From assembly GCF_037038585.1 (NCBI RefSeq), contig NC_092525.1, positions 31,708,367 through 31,772,366 on the forward strand: a DNA stretch of 64,000 nucleotides, written 5' to 3'. A model generated the notes under the pieces. The model was not told the origin of the DNA, did not search any database, and saw only the letters and a program-made list of their open reading frames with translations. Shown in pieces: positions 38,001 to 45,200 of this stretch. How positions within the stretch are numbered: position 1 is the first letter of the stretch; every line of letters starts with the position of its first letter. Both the position numbers and the translations under genes were made by a program. Source of the DNA: Patagioenas fasciata (Eukaryota; Chordata; Aves; Columbiformes; Columbidae).

Positions 38001-40069
38001 AACTCAATTTTCAGATTTTTATAGTCCTTTTTATATCTTTGCAGGATGTTTTCTTTTTCCATTTCTATTTTCCGGCTTTGATCTAGTTTATCTTCTGCAT
38101 CTCTAGCAAATAAACAAACCATAATTTAAAAATAGGAACTTTTTGGTAAAGAAACTATACTTCCGTTGTTCTTTTCTGCACACCTTTAAGAAGCACTAGT
38201 GAAACACACTAACTCTCAAAATGAGGTTTGGAACACCCATAGCAGTGTGTCTGCAGTCTGGAGCGGTGTCCAAACCTCGTCAAAAAGCATCAGGTGTCAC
38301 GATTGCCAAGGACTCAGGGGGCTGACTGTGTGCCATGAGAGCTGGACACAGAAATCACTGTTTTCCTGGCAATAGGTATGACTGGTCAGGATACAGATGT
38401 GGGAAACAACACTGAAATAGAAATTAAATAAGTATTTTGCTTGTTTTGTGAAGACAGACTATTGAGATGTGAATTGACTATTACATAGCACGAGGTTGTA
38501 AAATAAACTGACACCCAGGTAGTCTTCCTGACAGCCCCTGGACACTTTACATTAGTTTTATTTGGCCATTTGCCTTGACTAATATATTCATGAAGAAAGA
38601 ATCCTTTACACTACATGGCTGCAGAGTCATGTTTGAAAGTATATGTTAATTTACCACCGAAGATGTGCAGTCACGTGCCGTACAATCACGCTAGTCAGTT
38701 ATGAGGGCACATTCATGTTTTGTGTACATTATAAACTGGTTTATTTTACCACCCTTTGCTATTTTTCATCATTTTCTGAAGTACACTCCCCACACATAAA
38801 ATATCAACGCAAAATAAAACATCCTCCTCCTAAAAAGGGCTCCAAAATGAAAGCTTCGAGCCACAGATTACATGATGCACACACTACCAGTAATTACATT
38901 ATCCAGAAAAAGAGATTGGACTAGCAAACATACCACAATAAAATGTTGATTTTAAAGTAGATTTATTACCTCAGGATTTTATCTTGAGCTGAAACTTCTG
39001 CTTCCAAGTTTATAATCTGTTCTTTTAACTTTGGAATGCTGACTAAATGTGTACCTACAGTCGATTCAAGATAAGCAATCTGCAATACAGACACATTTGG
39101 CTTTCATTAACACTTACATATATACCTTCAAGTGAGACACAAAAATCTGCGCACTGAATGATACAGTGCCCTTAACCTTCCTGTAGAAGATGCTTGTTCA
39201 TCTACACAAACTGACCTCCAATTTTCCCCTCATTTAACCTCCTTCCAGTTCCCTAGCACCATTACAGTGTGACACACTGTCTAGTAGATGATTTCTTTGT
39301 ATGTTGATCTTGTCTCTTGTTTTTCCTCAAAAGTTTATATTTCGATATTTCTTCTTTCCATGCCAGACAGTCAAACCTTTTATCTACTTATTTGCACTTA
39401 GAGATAACATTTCTCAAACAAAAAGCATTAAGCATTGCTATGTTATACTAATGTTACATATACAAGAATGTAGTTGACCTGAAAAACACTGTACATACAA
39501 GTAGAGATTAAACCAGTAATAATTTATTAGATACAATATTTCCTTCTAACTCACCTGCACTTTTTCAAAACAGTAATATTAATCCAACCTGAAATGACAA
39601 CATTTTTCATTTCCTACATTAATCTTAATGTACGTCAGACACATGAATGTACAGTGCTAAATCATTATTGAAGTATTTCTCTTATACAAGGTATTCTTCA
39701 CTCTGTGACTGTTAGATTAAACTTTGGAAGACAAATAGGTAGAATTCATAATTAATATAGTTGTTTTGCTCAGGAAGAAATAGATTCCAAACTACTCTGT
39801 TCCAAGATTCATGTTGAATATTATGAAGAAATAGAATATTAGACTTTAAACTTAAATTTTTGACAAATACCCTAAAGATACCTACTCTTGTTTTTGACTG
39901 CATCAATTCAACATTCACTGTTTCCACTCTGTTCTTCAGGTAGCAGTTCTGAGAAGTCAAATACGCATTTTGTTGATGAAGGGCATTCAGCTTCTCCTTA
40001 AGACATTCATTTTCTTCCACAATTTTATCAGGATTTGTGGACACTGAGTAAAACTAGACATAAAAAAGT

Positions 40070-40102
<33 letters not shown>

Positions 40103-40738
40103 TCTCATACATGCACATGTAAGCAATATTTATGTCAATGGAAACTCTGCAGAACCAACGTATCTAAACCATGCTACCTTTAACAGCACTCCATTATATA
40201 ATTGCCCAATGCTACAGTGTATGAACTACAAGCCCTAAATGAAGGGGAAAAAAAAGTAATGAAGTACATTTACTTTGGATTTTCTTTGAAAATCTTGGCA
40301 AGATGTTTTACCAGCATTCTTCTTACAGTTGGAAATGCCTTGATAGCTGCAATTAGGCTGAGCAAGGTCCTCCAAAGTCAAGTCTACAGCCTCACCAAAG
40401 CAGTGACCATAATGTTCGCTTGTACTCGTGCTAGGAGGGAGAGCAAAAAGTGGCTACACCATTTTTTCTTCAGAATTTTCATATTGCTCACAAAGAGTAT
40501 TCAAAAGAAAAGCACAAAAGGAGTTACTTACAATAATTTATGACACTGATTAAGACAGGTTTACACTACAAGAAATAGGCTGTTCTCATTCCCAAACACA
40601 CTCATACCTGGAAAGCTCTTCCTCTACAGTTTGTAGGTCTTTTTCAGTTCTCCTCAGCTGATTCTGTAATGACTGTAAATTTGCAAGCAGGTCTTCAGCA
40701 GCAACACTTTTAGAGCAAGTCCACATACTATATTCCAT
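19912..40738 (-). CDS. CCDC18: CCDC18, coiled-coil domain-containing protein 18 (short form)
   Basis: A long, almost entirely coiled-coil protein; the human product is linked to centriolar satellites, and its molecular role is poorly defined. Twenty-three coding exons with canonical GT-AG borders join without a frame break into 3345 bases, 1114 residues plus stop. Conserved blocks, in order, include [124 protein letters not shown] and [15 protein letters not shown]. The start MEYSMWTCS (40738) follows a noncoding upstream exon. The human protein is about 1454 residues; here the frame ends in exon 23 just after [15 protein letters not shown], with a 19-residue tail that is not coiled-coil-like (SPGALENV...IINF). 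No later exon was found before the neighbouring RDH8-type gene. The gene shares a divergent CpG-island promoter with TMED5. Confidence 0.93.
20095..20551 (-). other. CCDC18: CCDC18 intron 22
   Basis: AT-rich intron between exons 22 and 23; no mobile element or RNA recognised. Confidence 0.75.
20552..20668 (-). CDS. CCDC18: CCDC18 coding exon 22
   Basis: Residues 1016-1054, 117 bases, phase 0 both ends: [20 protein letters not shown] to EIKECNKQ. Confidence 0.92.
20669..22277 (-). other. CCDC18: CCDC18 introns 20-21
   Basis: Two introns flanking exon 21. Nothing recognisable besides the splice sites. Confidence 0.7.
21607..21706 (-). CDS. CCDC18: CCDC18 coding exon 21
   Basis: Residues 982-1015: [33 protein letters not shown]. 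Donor GTCAGA is weak but gives the conserved junction. Confidence 0.91.
22278..22491 (-). CDS. CCDC18: CCDC18 coding exon 20
   Basis: Residues 911-981 plus two bases: [19 protein letters not shown] to AIRDLTTEL. Its acceptor follows a TG-repeat tract instead of a plain pyrimidine tract. Confidence 0.92.
22492..23323 (-). other. CCDC18: CCDC18 intron 19 with CA/TG repeat at its acceptor end
   Basis: The minus strand ends in TG repeats (22499-22518), then TAAAACAG at the exon border. The rest is ordinary AT-rich intron. Confidence 0.8.
22499..22518. repeat. (CA)n microsatellite abutting a splice acceptor
   Basis: Plus-strand AC repeat with one T interruption, seven bases from exon 20 of CCDC18, so that the minus-strand tract before the acceptor is TG-repeat. 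Confidence 0.85.
23324..23487 (-). CDS. CCDC18: CCDC18 coding exon 19
   Basis: Residues 856-910 plus one base: [20 protein letters not shown] to SELNEKANK. Confidence 0.92.
23488..23962 (-). other. CCDC18: CCDC18 intron 18
   Basis: Contains an ancient CR1 fragment at 23730-23875; otherwise AT-rich. Confidence 0.65.
23730..23875 (-). mobile_element. Ancient CR1-like LINE fragment
   Basis: Plus-strand blocks CTGTTCCAGAAACTCATG, TTAGTTAGAAACTTTCC and TGATTTCCAATCTATGC keep the spacing of the antisense CR1 3' region of old families. Strongly diverged and truncated at both ends. Confidence 0.5.
23963..24105 (-). CDS. CCDC18: CCDC18 coding exon 18
   Basis: Residues 809-855 plus two bases: [19 protein letters not shown] to [11 protein letters not shown]. 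Confidence 0.92.
24106..24567 (-). other. CCDC18: CCDC18 intron 17
   Basis: AT-rich intron; nothing recognised. Confidence 0.7.
24568..24735 (-). CDS. CCDC18: CCDC18 coding exon 17
   Basis: Residues 753-808, 168 bases, phase 0 both ends: [16 protein letters not shown] to [19 protein letters not shown]. The best-conserved block of the gene. Confidence 0.94.
24736..26105 (-). other. CCDC18: CCDC18 intron 16
   Basis: A 1.4-kb AT-rich intron. The open frame on the plus strand at 25108-25449 shows no recognisable domain and is treated as chance. Confidence 0.7.
26106..26222 (-). CDS. CCDC18: CCDC18 coding exon 16
   Basis: Residues 714-752, 117 bases, phase 0 both ends: [19 protein letters not shown] to NQLKKKSEE. 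Confidence 0.92.
26223..27676 (-). other. CCDC18: CCDC18 intron 15
   Basis: A 1.45-kb AT-rich intron with a poly(A) run of about 20 at 27502-27521. No element boundary could be tied to that run. Confidence 0.7.
27677..27754 (-). CDS. CCDC18: CCDC18 coding exon 15
   Basis: Residues 688-713, 78 bases, phase 0 both ends: [20 protein letters not shown] to TEERLK. Donor GTTAGT. Confidence 0.89.
27755..28349 (-). other. CCDC18: CCDC18 intron 14
   Basis: AT-rich intron with a short A tract at 27840-27855; nothing recognised. Confidence 0.7.
28350..28484 (-). CDS. CCDC18: CCDC18 coding exon 14
   Basis: Residues 643-687, 135 bases, phase 0 both ends: [18 protein letters not shown] to [11 protein letters not shown]. 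Confidence 0.92.
28485..29242 (-). other. CCDC18: CCDC18 intron 13
   Basis: Contains a short sequence resembling the start of an avian LTR (listed separately); otherwise AT-rich. Confidence 0.65.
28918..28960 (+). mobile_element. Possible fragment of an avian endogenous-retrovirus LTR
   Basis: TGTCATGGTTTAACCC resembles the 5' terminus of LTRs widespread in bird genomes. Only a short stretch is recognisable; no partner LTR, internal region or target duplication was seen. If real it is an old broken remnant. Confidence 0.25.
29243..29374 (-). CDS. CCDC18: CCDC18 coding exon 13
   Basis: Residues 599-642, 132 bases, phase 0 both ends: [20 protein letters not shown] to [10 protein letters not shown]. 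Confidence 0.92.
29375..30529 (-). other. CCDC18: CCDC18 intron 12
   Basis: A 1.15-kb AT-rich intron; short overlapping frames on both strands near 29420-29830 are without recognisable similarity. Confidence 0.7.
30530..30640 (-). CDS. CCDC18: CCDC18 coding exon 12
   Basis: Residues 562-598, 111 bases, phase 0 both ends: [18 protein letters not shown] to NTELEQELM. Confidence 0.92.
30641..31084 (-). other. CCDC18: CCDC18 intron 11
   Basis: AT-rich; nothing recognised. Confidence 0.7.
31085..31305 (-). CDS. CCDC18: CCDC18 coding exon 11
   Basis: Residues 488-561. Contains [20 protein letters not shown] and [17 protein letters not shown]. The acceptor TTTGAG at 31306-31307, after a long T tract, is the one that keeps frame. 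Confidence 0.87.
31306..31948 (-). other. CCDC18: CCDC18 intron 10
   Basis: AT-rich; I looked for a missed exon between exons 10 and 11 and found none needed. Confidence 0.7.
31949..32109 (-). CDS. CCDC18: CCDC18 coding exon 10
   Basis: Residues 434-487 plus one base: [19 protein letters not shown] to LVKLIRSQG. Donor GTAAGC. Confidence 0.88.
32221..32297 (-). CDS. CCDC18: CCDC18 coding exon 9
   Basis: Residues 409-433 plus two bases: [17 protein letters not shown] onward; aligns loosely with human FKSYLSKYQMSSFSN. A Ser-rich break between coiled-coil blocks. Confidence 0.82.
32728..33131 (-). mobile_element. CR1 LINE copy A, 5'-truncated
   Basis: Plus strand shows the antisense 3' end: TTTGGGTTGGAAGCGGCC, CTCATCCAGTCCAACCCC, GGTTGCTCAGAGCCCCATCC, then CAGGTTGAACAACCCCAACT. 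The minus-strand frame reads [18 protein letters not shown] and [17 protein letters not shown], degenerate forms of the CR1 protein end. Same orientation as copy B, which begins at once. Confidence 0.92.
33132..33550 (-). mobile_element. CR1 LINE copy B, 5'-truncated
   Basis: Begins with TCATAGAAAGTTCTGAGTTG and CATCAAATCCAACTCCTG; the minus-strand frame carries [19 protein letters not shown], the classical CR1 C-terminal signature. Ends with CTGCTCCTCACAAGCCACAT, about 80 bases from CCDC18 exon 8. Confidence 0.93.
33631..33940 (-). CDS. CCDC18: CCDC18 coding exon 8 (largest)
   Basis: Residues 305-408. Contains [19 protein letters not shown] and [20 protein letters not shown]. Donor GTACGG. 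A CR1 copy starts only about 80 bases into the following intron. Confidence 0.93.
33941..35099 (-). other. CCDC18: CCDC18 intron 7
   Basis: A 1.16-kb intron with a somewhat GC-richer part at 34340-34980. No repeat family recognised. Confidence 0.65.
35100..35221 (-). CDS. CCDC18: CCDC18 coding exon 7
   Basis: Residues 265-304 plus two bases: [19 protein letters not shown] to SLEEQL, coiled coil; matches human VQAEEEILERNLTNCEKE. Confidence 0.91.
35222..35916 (-). other. CCDC18: CCDC18 intron 6
   Basis: AT-rich; nothing recognised. Confidence 0.7.
35917..36013 (-). CDS. CCDC18: CCDC18 coding exon 6
   Basis: Residues 232-264: [20 protein letters not shown] to EKLEK. Phase 0 out, donor GTAAGA. 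Confidence 0.92.
36014..37973 (-). other. CCDC18: CCDC18 intron 5
   Basis: The longest CCDC18 intron (2 kb). A GC-richer stretch at 36380-36840 has two overlapping plus-strand frames without recognisable similarity. No transposon identified. Confidence 0.65.
37974..38102 (-). CDS. CCDC18: CCDC18 coding exon 5
   Basis: Residues 189-231 plus two bases: [18 protein letters not shown] to LIERSKQGK, coiled coil. Confidence 0.91.
38103..38969 (-). other. CCDC18: CCDC18 intron 4
   Basis: AT-rich with a GC-richer patch at 38220-38400 that I could not identify. Confidence 0.6.
38970..39079 (-). CDS. CCDC18: CCDC18 coding exon 4
   Basis: Residues 153-188 plus two bases: [12 protein letters not shown] to [18 protein letters not shown], nearly identical to human over the last 15 residues. 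Confidence 0.92.
39080..39885 (-). other. CCDC18: CCDC18 intron 3
   Basis: AT-rich; nothing recognised. Confidence 0.7.
39886..40053 (-). CDS. CCDC18: CCDC18 coding exon 3
   Basis: Residues 97-152, 168 bases, phase 0 at both ends. Contains [16 protein letters not shown]. The donor is AGA followed by GTAGGT; a GTATCT four bases further would break the frame. Confidence 0.9.
40071..40102. repeat. Compound (TA)n(CA)n microsatellite
   Basis: TA repeat passing into CA repeat in the short intron between CCDC18 exons 2 and 3, about 20 bases from exon 3, on the acceptor side. Confidence 0.9.
40274..40430 (-). CDS. CCDC18: CCDC18 coding exon 2
   Basis: Residues 44-96, a poorly conserved linker rich in Ser, Thr and Cys ([20 protein letters not shown]), ending CQDFQRKSK. 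Found because it closes the frame between exons 1 and 3 and aligns with the human PSRSEKLILD...DFQKKPRDK segment. Confidence 0.82.
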
Positions 40739-40755
40739 TGGTACCACACATATGG
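40608..40755 (-). CDS. CCDC18: CCDC18 exon with start codon (coding 40608-40738)
   Basis: Acceptor TTTTAG ends at 40756, then 17 bases of 5' UTR, then ATG at 40738. Residues 1-43 plus two bases of codon 44. Contains [19 protein letters not shown], matching the human ESLLANVASLRHELKITE region. Confidence 0.9.
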
Positions 40756-41649
40756 CTAAAACAATATTTAATATTAAAACACTGTTAAATGTATGTGAAT
40801 ACTATTTGCAAAGATACTTTTAAAGATATCAAAATAAGGCAAACAGAAAAAAAAAAAAAAACACAACTGAATTTCCAAATGTAAACATGCATTTTGCACA
40901 AAACCTCTTCCACATTCACTAGATAAAAATTACTCTAGAAATTGGTTTTTTGAGAGAAAAAAAAAAAATATGTATGTATTCATGAAGTATGAGAAACTTC
41001 AGGAACTTATGAAAACTGGAAAAACCTGCTATACATTGGTTGCCAAAAACGTCTTATATAACACATCTCAGTTGAGAAGTCCGATGCAGCTGGCAGGTGC
41101 CGAAAAGGTGACAGCAGGATCAGAGCGAGCACACAAACCGGCCGCGCCATCCAGCAACCAGCGGAATCGAACAAACCCGGGCGGCCGGGTCTCGCCGGCG
41201 CAGAGTGCACGGGCCGGGGGGGCAGCTCCACCACAGCACACAAGCCTGGAAATATTCTGATGGGGAACGAGTCGGGGGTTCAGAGGAACCAGCACTCCCG
41301 CCCGGGTCCCGCAGCACAGGGGGTCCTCGGCCGCCGCCTGCGCAGGCCGGAGCTGCCCGGCACCCGGCCCGCCTGGGCGCCGCTCCGCCCGCCCTCAGCC
41401 ATAGCTGCCCCGGGCGACCGGAAAGCACAGGGCGTCGTCCCCCTCCCCCGCACGGACCGGCGCCGGCGCTGCTCAGCGACAGCAGCCGCCGCTCCTGCAG
41501 GGTGCCCGGCGGCGGAGGGGCCGCGCCCCGAGTACCAAGAACCACAGCGCCCAGGCCGACTGAGAGCGGGCGGCACCGGGCCCGCGCCTGCCTCAGCGCT
41601 TCCCGACCGGTGGCCCACAAGGAAAGGAGTGGCGGGAAGGGGCTGTACC
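40756..41649 (-). other. CCDC18: CCDC18 5' UTR intron (inferred)
   Basis: An acceptor (TTTTAG) directly before the CCDC18 start exon implies an upstream noncoding exon. A plausible donor, CTGAG followed by GTACAG, lies on the minus strand at 41648-41649 inside the CpG island. The interval starts AT-rich and becomes GC-rich beyond 41130. Confidence 0.45.
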
Positions 41650-41920
41650 TCAGCCTGAGGAGACCCGCTCAGAGCGCCCCAGGTCCGGCCTCACTCGCTT
41701 CAAACAGCGCGGGCACCGGCGGCCAGCACCGCCCCGCCCCGCGCGGCCCACAGCGCACGCGCAGCCGCGCAGCCCCGCCCCCCGCGCACCGTGCGCAGCC
41801 GCCGCGACTGCACCGGGGAGGCGGAAGCACCGCTGGAGCGGAGGCAAACCCGCCCCTGCCTCCCCGCCGCGGTGCACTGTGGGGAGCGGCGCTGCCGGGG
41901 CTGTGATTGGGCAGCGGCGC

Positions 41921-41959
41921 GGGGGCGGGGCGGGCAGGGCAGGGCAGGGCAGGGCAGGG
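41921..41959 (+). repeat. (GGGCA)n tract with eight G-runs, G-quadruplex-prone
   Basis: Plus strand has G-runs at 41921-41925, 41927-41930, 41932-41934, 41937-41939, 41942-41944, 41947-41949, 41952-41954 and 41957-41959, the last six separated by exactly CA. This satisfies the usual four-run G-quadruplex pattern with two-base loops. It sits 57-95 bases upstream of the TMED5 ATG. Confidence 0.8.
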
Positions 41960-42015
41960 CCCGCCCTTCGCTCGCTCCGCGACGGTGGGAGGGAGGGCGG
42001 GAGGCAGCCGCCGCG

Positions 42016-42207
42016 ATGGGCCGGTTGCTGTTGCCGTGGCCGCGGCTGCTGCTGCCGCTCGGGTGCCTGGCGCTGCTCCTGCCGCCCCGCGCCGCGGAGT
42101 TCAGCCCCTCCCTGGACAGCGACTTCACCTTCACGCTCCCCGCCGGCCGCAAGGAGTGCTTCTACCAGCCCATGCGCAAGGAGGCCTCGCTGGAGCTGGA
42201 GTACCAG
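42016..42207 (+). CDS. TMED5: TMED5 exon 1
   Basis: Residues 1-64: signal peptide and start of the GOLD domain ([17 protein letters not shown]). Donor GTGGGG, inside the CpG island. Confidence 0.96.
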
Positions 42208-45200
42208 GTGGGGCGGGGCCGGCCGGGGTCTCCCTGGGGAGGCGAGGGGCCTCCCGGTGAAGCAGCCTTGGAGGGCGCCGAGCGGTGCCGCATCCTGTCA
42301 CGGTGGCCTCACTCCCGGGCCGTGGGCGGTGCTGGGCGGTTCGGCTGCCGGTTCCTTTTACGTAGGCGAGGGTGCCCCAGCGGCGGCACCGCCCGCCCCT
42401 GCTGCGGCAGCTCGGCCCGGCCCTCCCCGGGGCTCCTCGCTGGGGTTCCCCAACAGCGGCCCCGCCGCCCGCGGTGCTGGGCGCTGCTGCGGGTCCGCGC
42501 TGCCGGTACACACCGCTAAAAACTGTATCTCTGGGAGAAAAAAATAGTTTAACAACTTAAAAAAAAATTCTAGTAGATTTTTTTTGCTTTATAAGATCTC
42601 AGGTTGCCATCCTTTAAAACGGCAAGGATATAGAAAGCTGATGGCTGTGACGTTGTGCAGTGGCTCTAAAGCACCAACAGAGTTGTTGCTGATGCACAAA
42701 CTCTCACCTACCTTTGTGTTGATATGAAACACCTTTTATCTCAATGATGAAAGTTTTTCAGAAATAGTCTTATTTAACAGACTAACATTAAGGTCTTGAT
42801 GCCCTTCTTGGGAAGAGCAGAGTTCCCCAGATACCTCTGGGAAAGATCTTGGCCTTTTTTTTTTTTCTTTTTTTCTTTCCTTAAAATAAAGACTTTTTTG
42901 AGTAGAACAGGCGCAGTGAGAGAAGCTGCAGTGAATATTTTCCCATCCTGCTACTGTGCCTCAGAGTTGTCTGGGATCTGTCTTACCCACCTGCTTTTTT
43001 CCTCTGTGCTTCCCAACTAAAAATACAATGTTGAAATTCTTGATTATTATCTAGTTATTGTTACATGCAGCACTGAACAAGAAAGATTGAGGTGTCCAAG
43101 CTTTGTTCAGAGCCTTGTCTAAGAAATACAGAAGTTTATTTTGCACCAACAAAGTAGGACTTTCTTTTAATCATAATAAAAAAATGTTTTAGAGAGAACT
43201 AACAGGTATAACAGTGAACTTATTTCTACTTGGGCGTAAATTTCTCAGCACAGCTGCTAACAGTAGCAATTCATCTTTATATTTGAATGTGTACAAATGG
43301 AGCTCTGTATGTTACTGGAAATATATATTTATTTTGTACTTAATTATCCTGAATTATTAGTGGCTAAAACATAGGAATATTTAACAGAGATGCAGGTTGT
43401 TCTCCAAAGGCATAGTGCAATAAACACAGATATAAAGTTTTGTTCTAGGTGTTTAGCCCTAAAGGTGTATCACTACGTATGGTTTTTAATTTGATCAGCC
43501 ATTAGCTACTAATTGTCATCGTCCTTTCCCCTTTTTTGGTAAGTCTCCAGTGTCACTTTGAGTCGGTGTAAACTTTGCCCTCAATTTCTGCAGGAGCAGA
43601 CTACTATACTCAAATAGCTCACTGGAAAACAAGCAAACAAAAAAATCCCCTAGCATGGGCCTTAGTAATGTCATAAAAGTGATCCCACTCTGCCCCCTTA
43701 TGCACTTACTGCTTTCCCTATAGAGAATTTCTACAACACAACAAATGTGGTGATACAACTGTAGTCTTGTTATACGGTTAAAGCAGCACAGCTTTGTAAT
43801 ACTGTATGCACTTATGATCAGCTTAGGAAGCTAAATACCTTAAATTCCCTCTCCCTTTGGGAAGTGAGAATGCCCTGGGAGAATTCAGGCCTTAAACCTC
43901 CATAAAAATGCGAGAACGTCTGTGGTTCTTGGATTGCTGTAAGTCTGCTCCTGTCATCTATGCTGTTAATTCACACAATAAAAGATCTTGGGGATGACAC
44001 AGCATAGGTTGTGTTCTTGTACAAATATATATGTGCATATACATAAATATGACATCTCTGTTATATGGTTTCTTTTCTACCACTGGACCTAGCACTGGTA
44101 CTTACCCATCGATGATGTCTGCCAGAGAAATGCTTGATTTAGCCATCTGTTGGTGTTCTTACAGGTTGTCTAACCCTGCCTGTTGATAAAATTGTATGCA
44201 GTCTTAAAAACTATAAGGGAAAGGTTCAGTATAAGTCCAGCCTAGCATGATTAGATCATTTTAGTTTAAGATTTTAAATGGCTAAAATGCTTTTGGGTTG
44301 AACCAGTTTTTCACCTGTTTCCAATTAACTTGGTGTGAACTCAGATTCAGCTTTCAGATTCTGTGTCAGTTCCCTTACCTAAAAACGTTCGCCTTGCATA
44401 AAAATGTTGCCATCAGCAATGCAAACAGGAATTTCACTGGCTGGAAGTTTGTTTTTCTTTGTTTCACAGGTTCTAGATGGAGCAGGATTAGATGTTGATT
44501 TTCATCTACTGTCTCCAAAAGGTGAAACTCTAGTTTTTGAGGAAAGAAAATCAGATGGAGTTCATACGTAAGTTTAAAATCTTCAAACTTAAAAAGCACT
44601 TTATGTAAAACTTCTGGTTTCTCTAACAGATATAACTAAAATAAAGGTTGAGTACTTTTTATTCCTTAGTTTACAAAAGACTTTCTAATAGGACAGTTTG
44701 AGAATACCCATTACCTTTTGATAAACACTGAGTACTTTTTACATGGATTTTATCATGAAGTGAAGGATATTTTTGTTTTAATGATAGCTGTCAATGGTCA
44801 GTGAACAAAAATAATTATTGTGGAGCTGAAAATGGTCTCTACATTTAGTAATATCAAAATATCTTGTAGGTCATCTAAATAATAAGCTGAAAAGTCCTGT
44901 GTTTTTTTCCAGTCTTCTACCAACATATGTAGTTATTGTAATTGTACTATAAAATGTAAGAATTCCACTCATGTTATAGCTTTTTTTGTCGTGATTAACA
45001 ATGATTCAAACTCCTGATAAAGGCAAATGAAAGTAAAGTGCTGTTTTAAGCCTTTAGAGTCAGTGAGATTGTTTTGCTCTGTCTGCAATCTGTAATATGT
45101 CTTTAGAGTTCTTATTTTTATATGAAAAGGTTATCCAGCACAAAACTGTAGTTAATTTGATTATATTTTGCTTTTATACACAGGGTGGAAACAGAAGATG

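Larger units (their letters stand above)
41130..42500. promoter_or_regulatory. CpG island, divergent CCDC18/TMED5 promoter
   Basis: Very GC- and CpG-rich DNA between the divergently transcribed CCDC18 and TMED5, covering TMED5 exon 1. Visible promoter motifs just upstream of TMED5: an inverted CCAAT box (ATTGG, 41906-41910) and a GC box (GGGGGCGGGG, 41921-41930) followed by a (GGGCA)n tract. No TATA box seen. Start sites were not located. Confidence 0.8.

Noticed and set aside
39882-39885. Alternative donor GTATCT for CCDC18 exon 3
   Set aside because: Gives a frame that meets a stop in the next exon; GTAGGT at 39884-39885 gives the conserved junction.
41791-42015. In-frame upstream extension of TMED5
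   Set aside because: The frame is open but has no ATG before 42016, the extension is promoter sequence, and the 42016 start gives the expected signal peptide and length.
41120-42547. Overlapping long frames on both strands (up to 242 codons)
   Set aside because: CpG-island artefacts around the divergent promoter. Only the frame starting at 42016 carries a recognised protein (TMED5).
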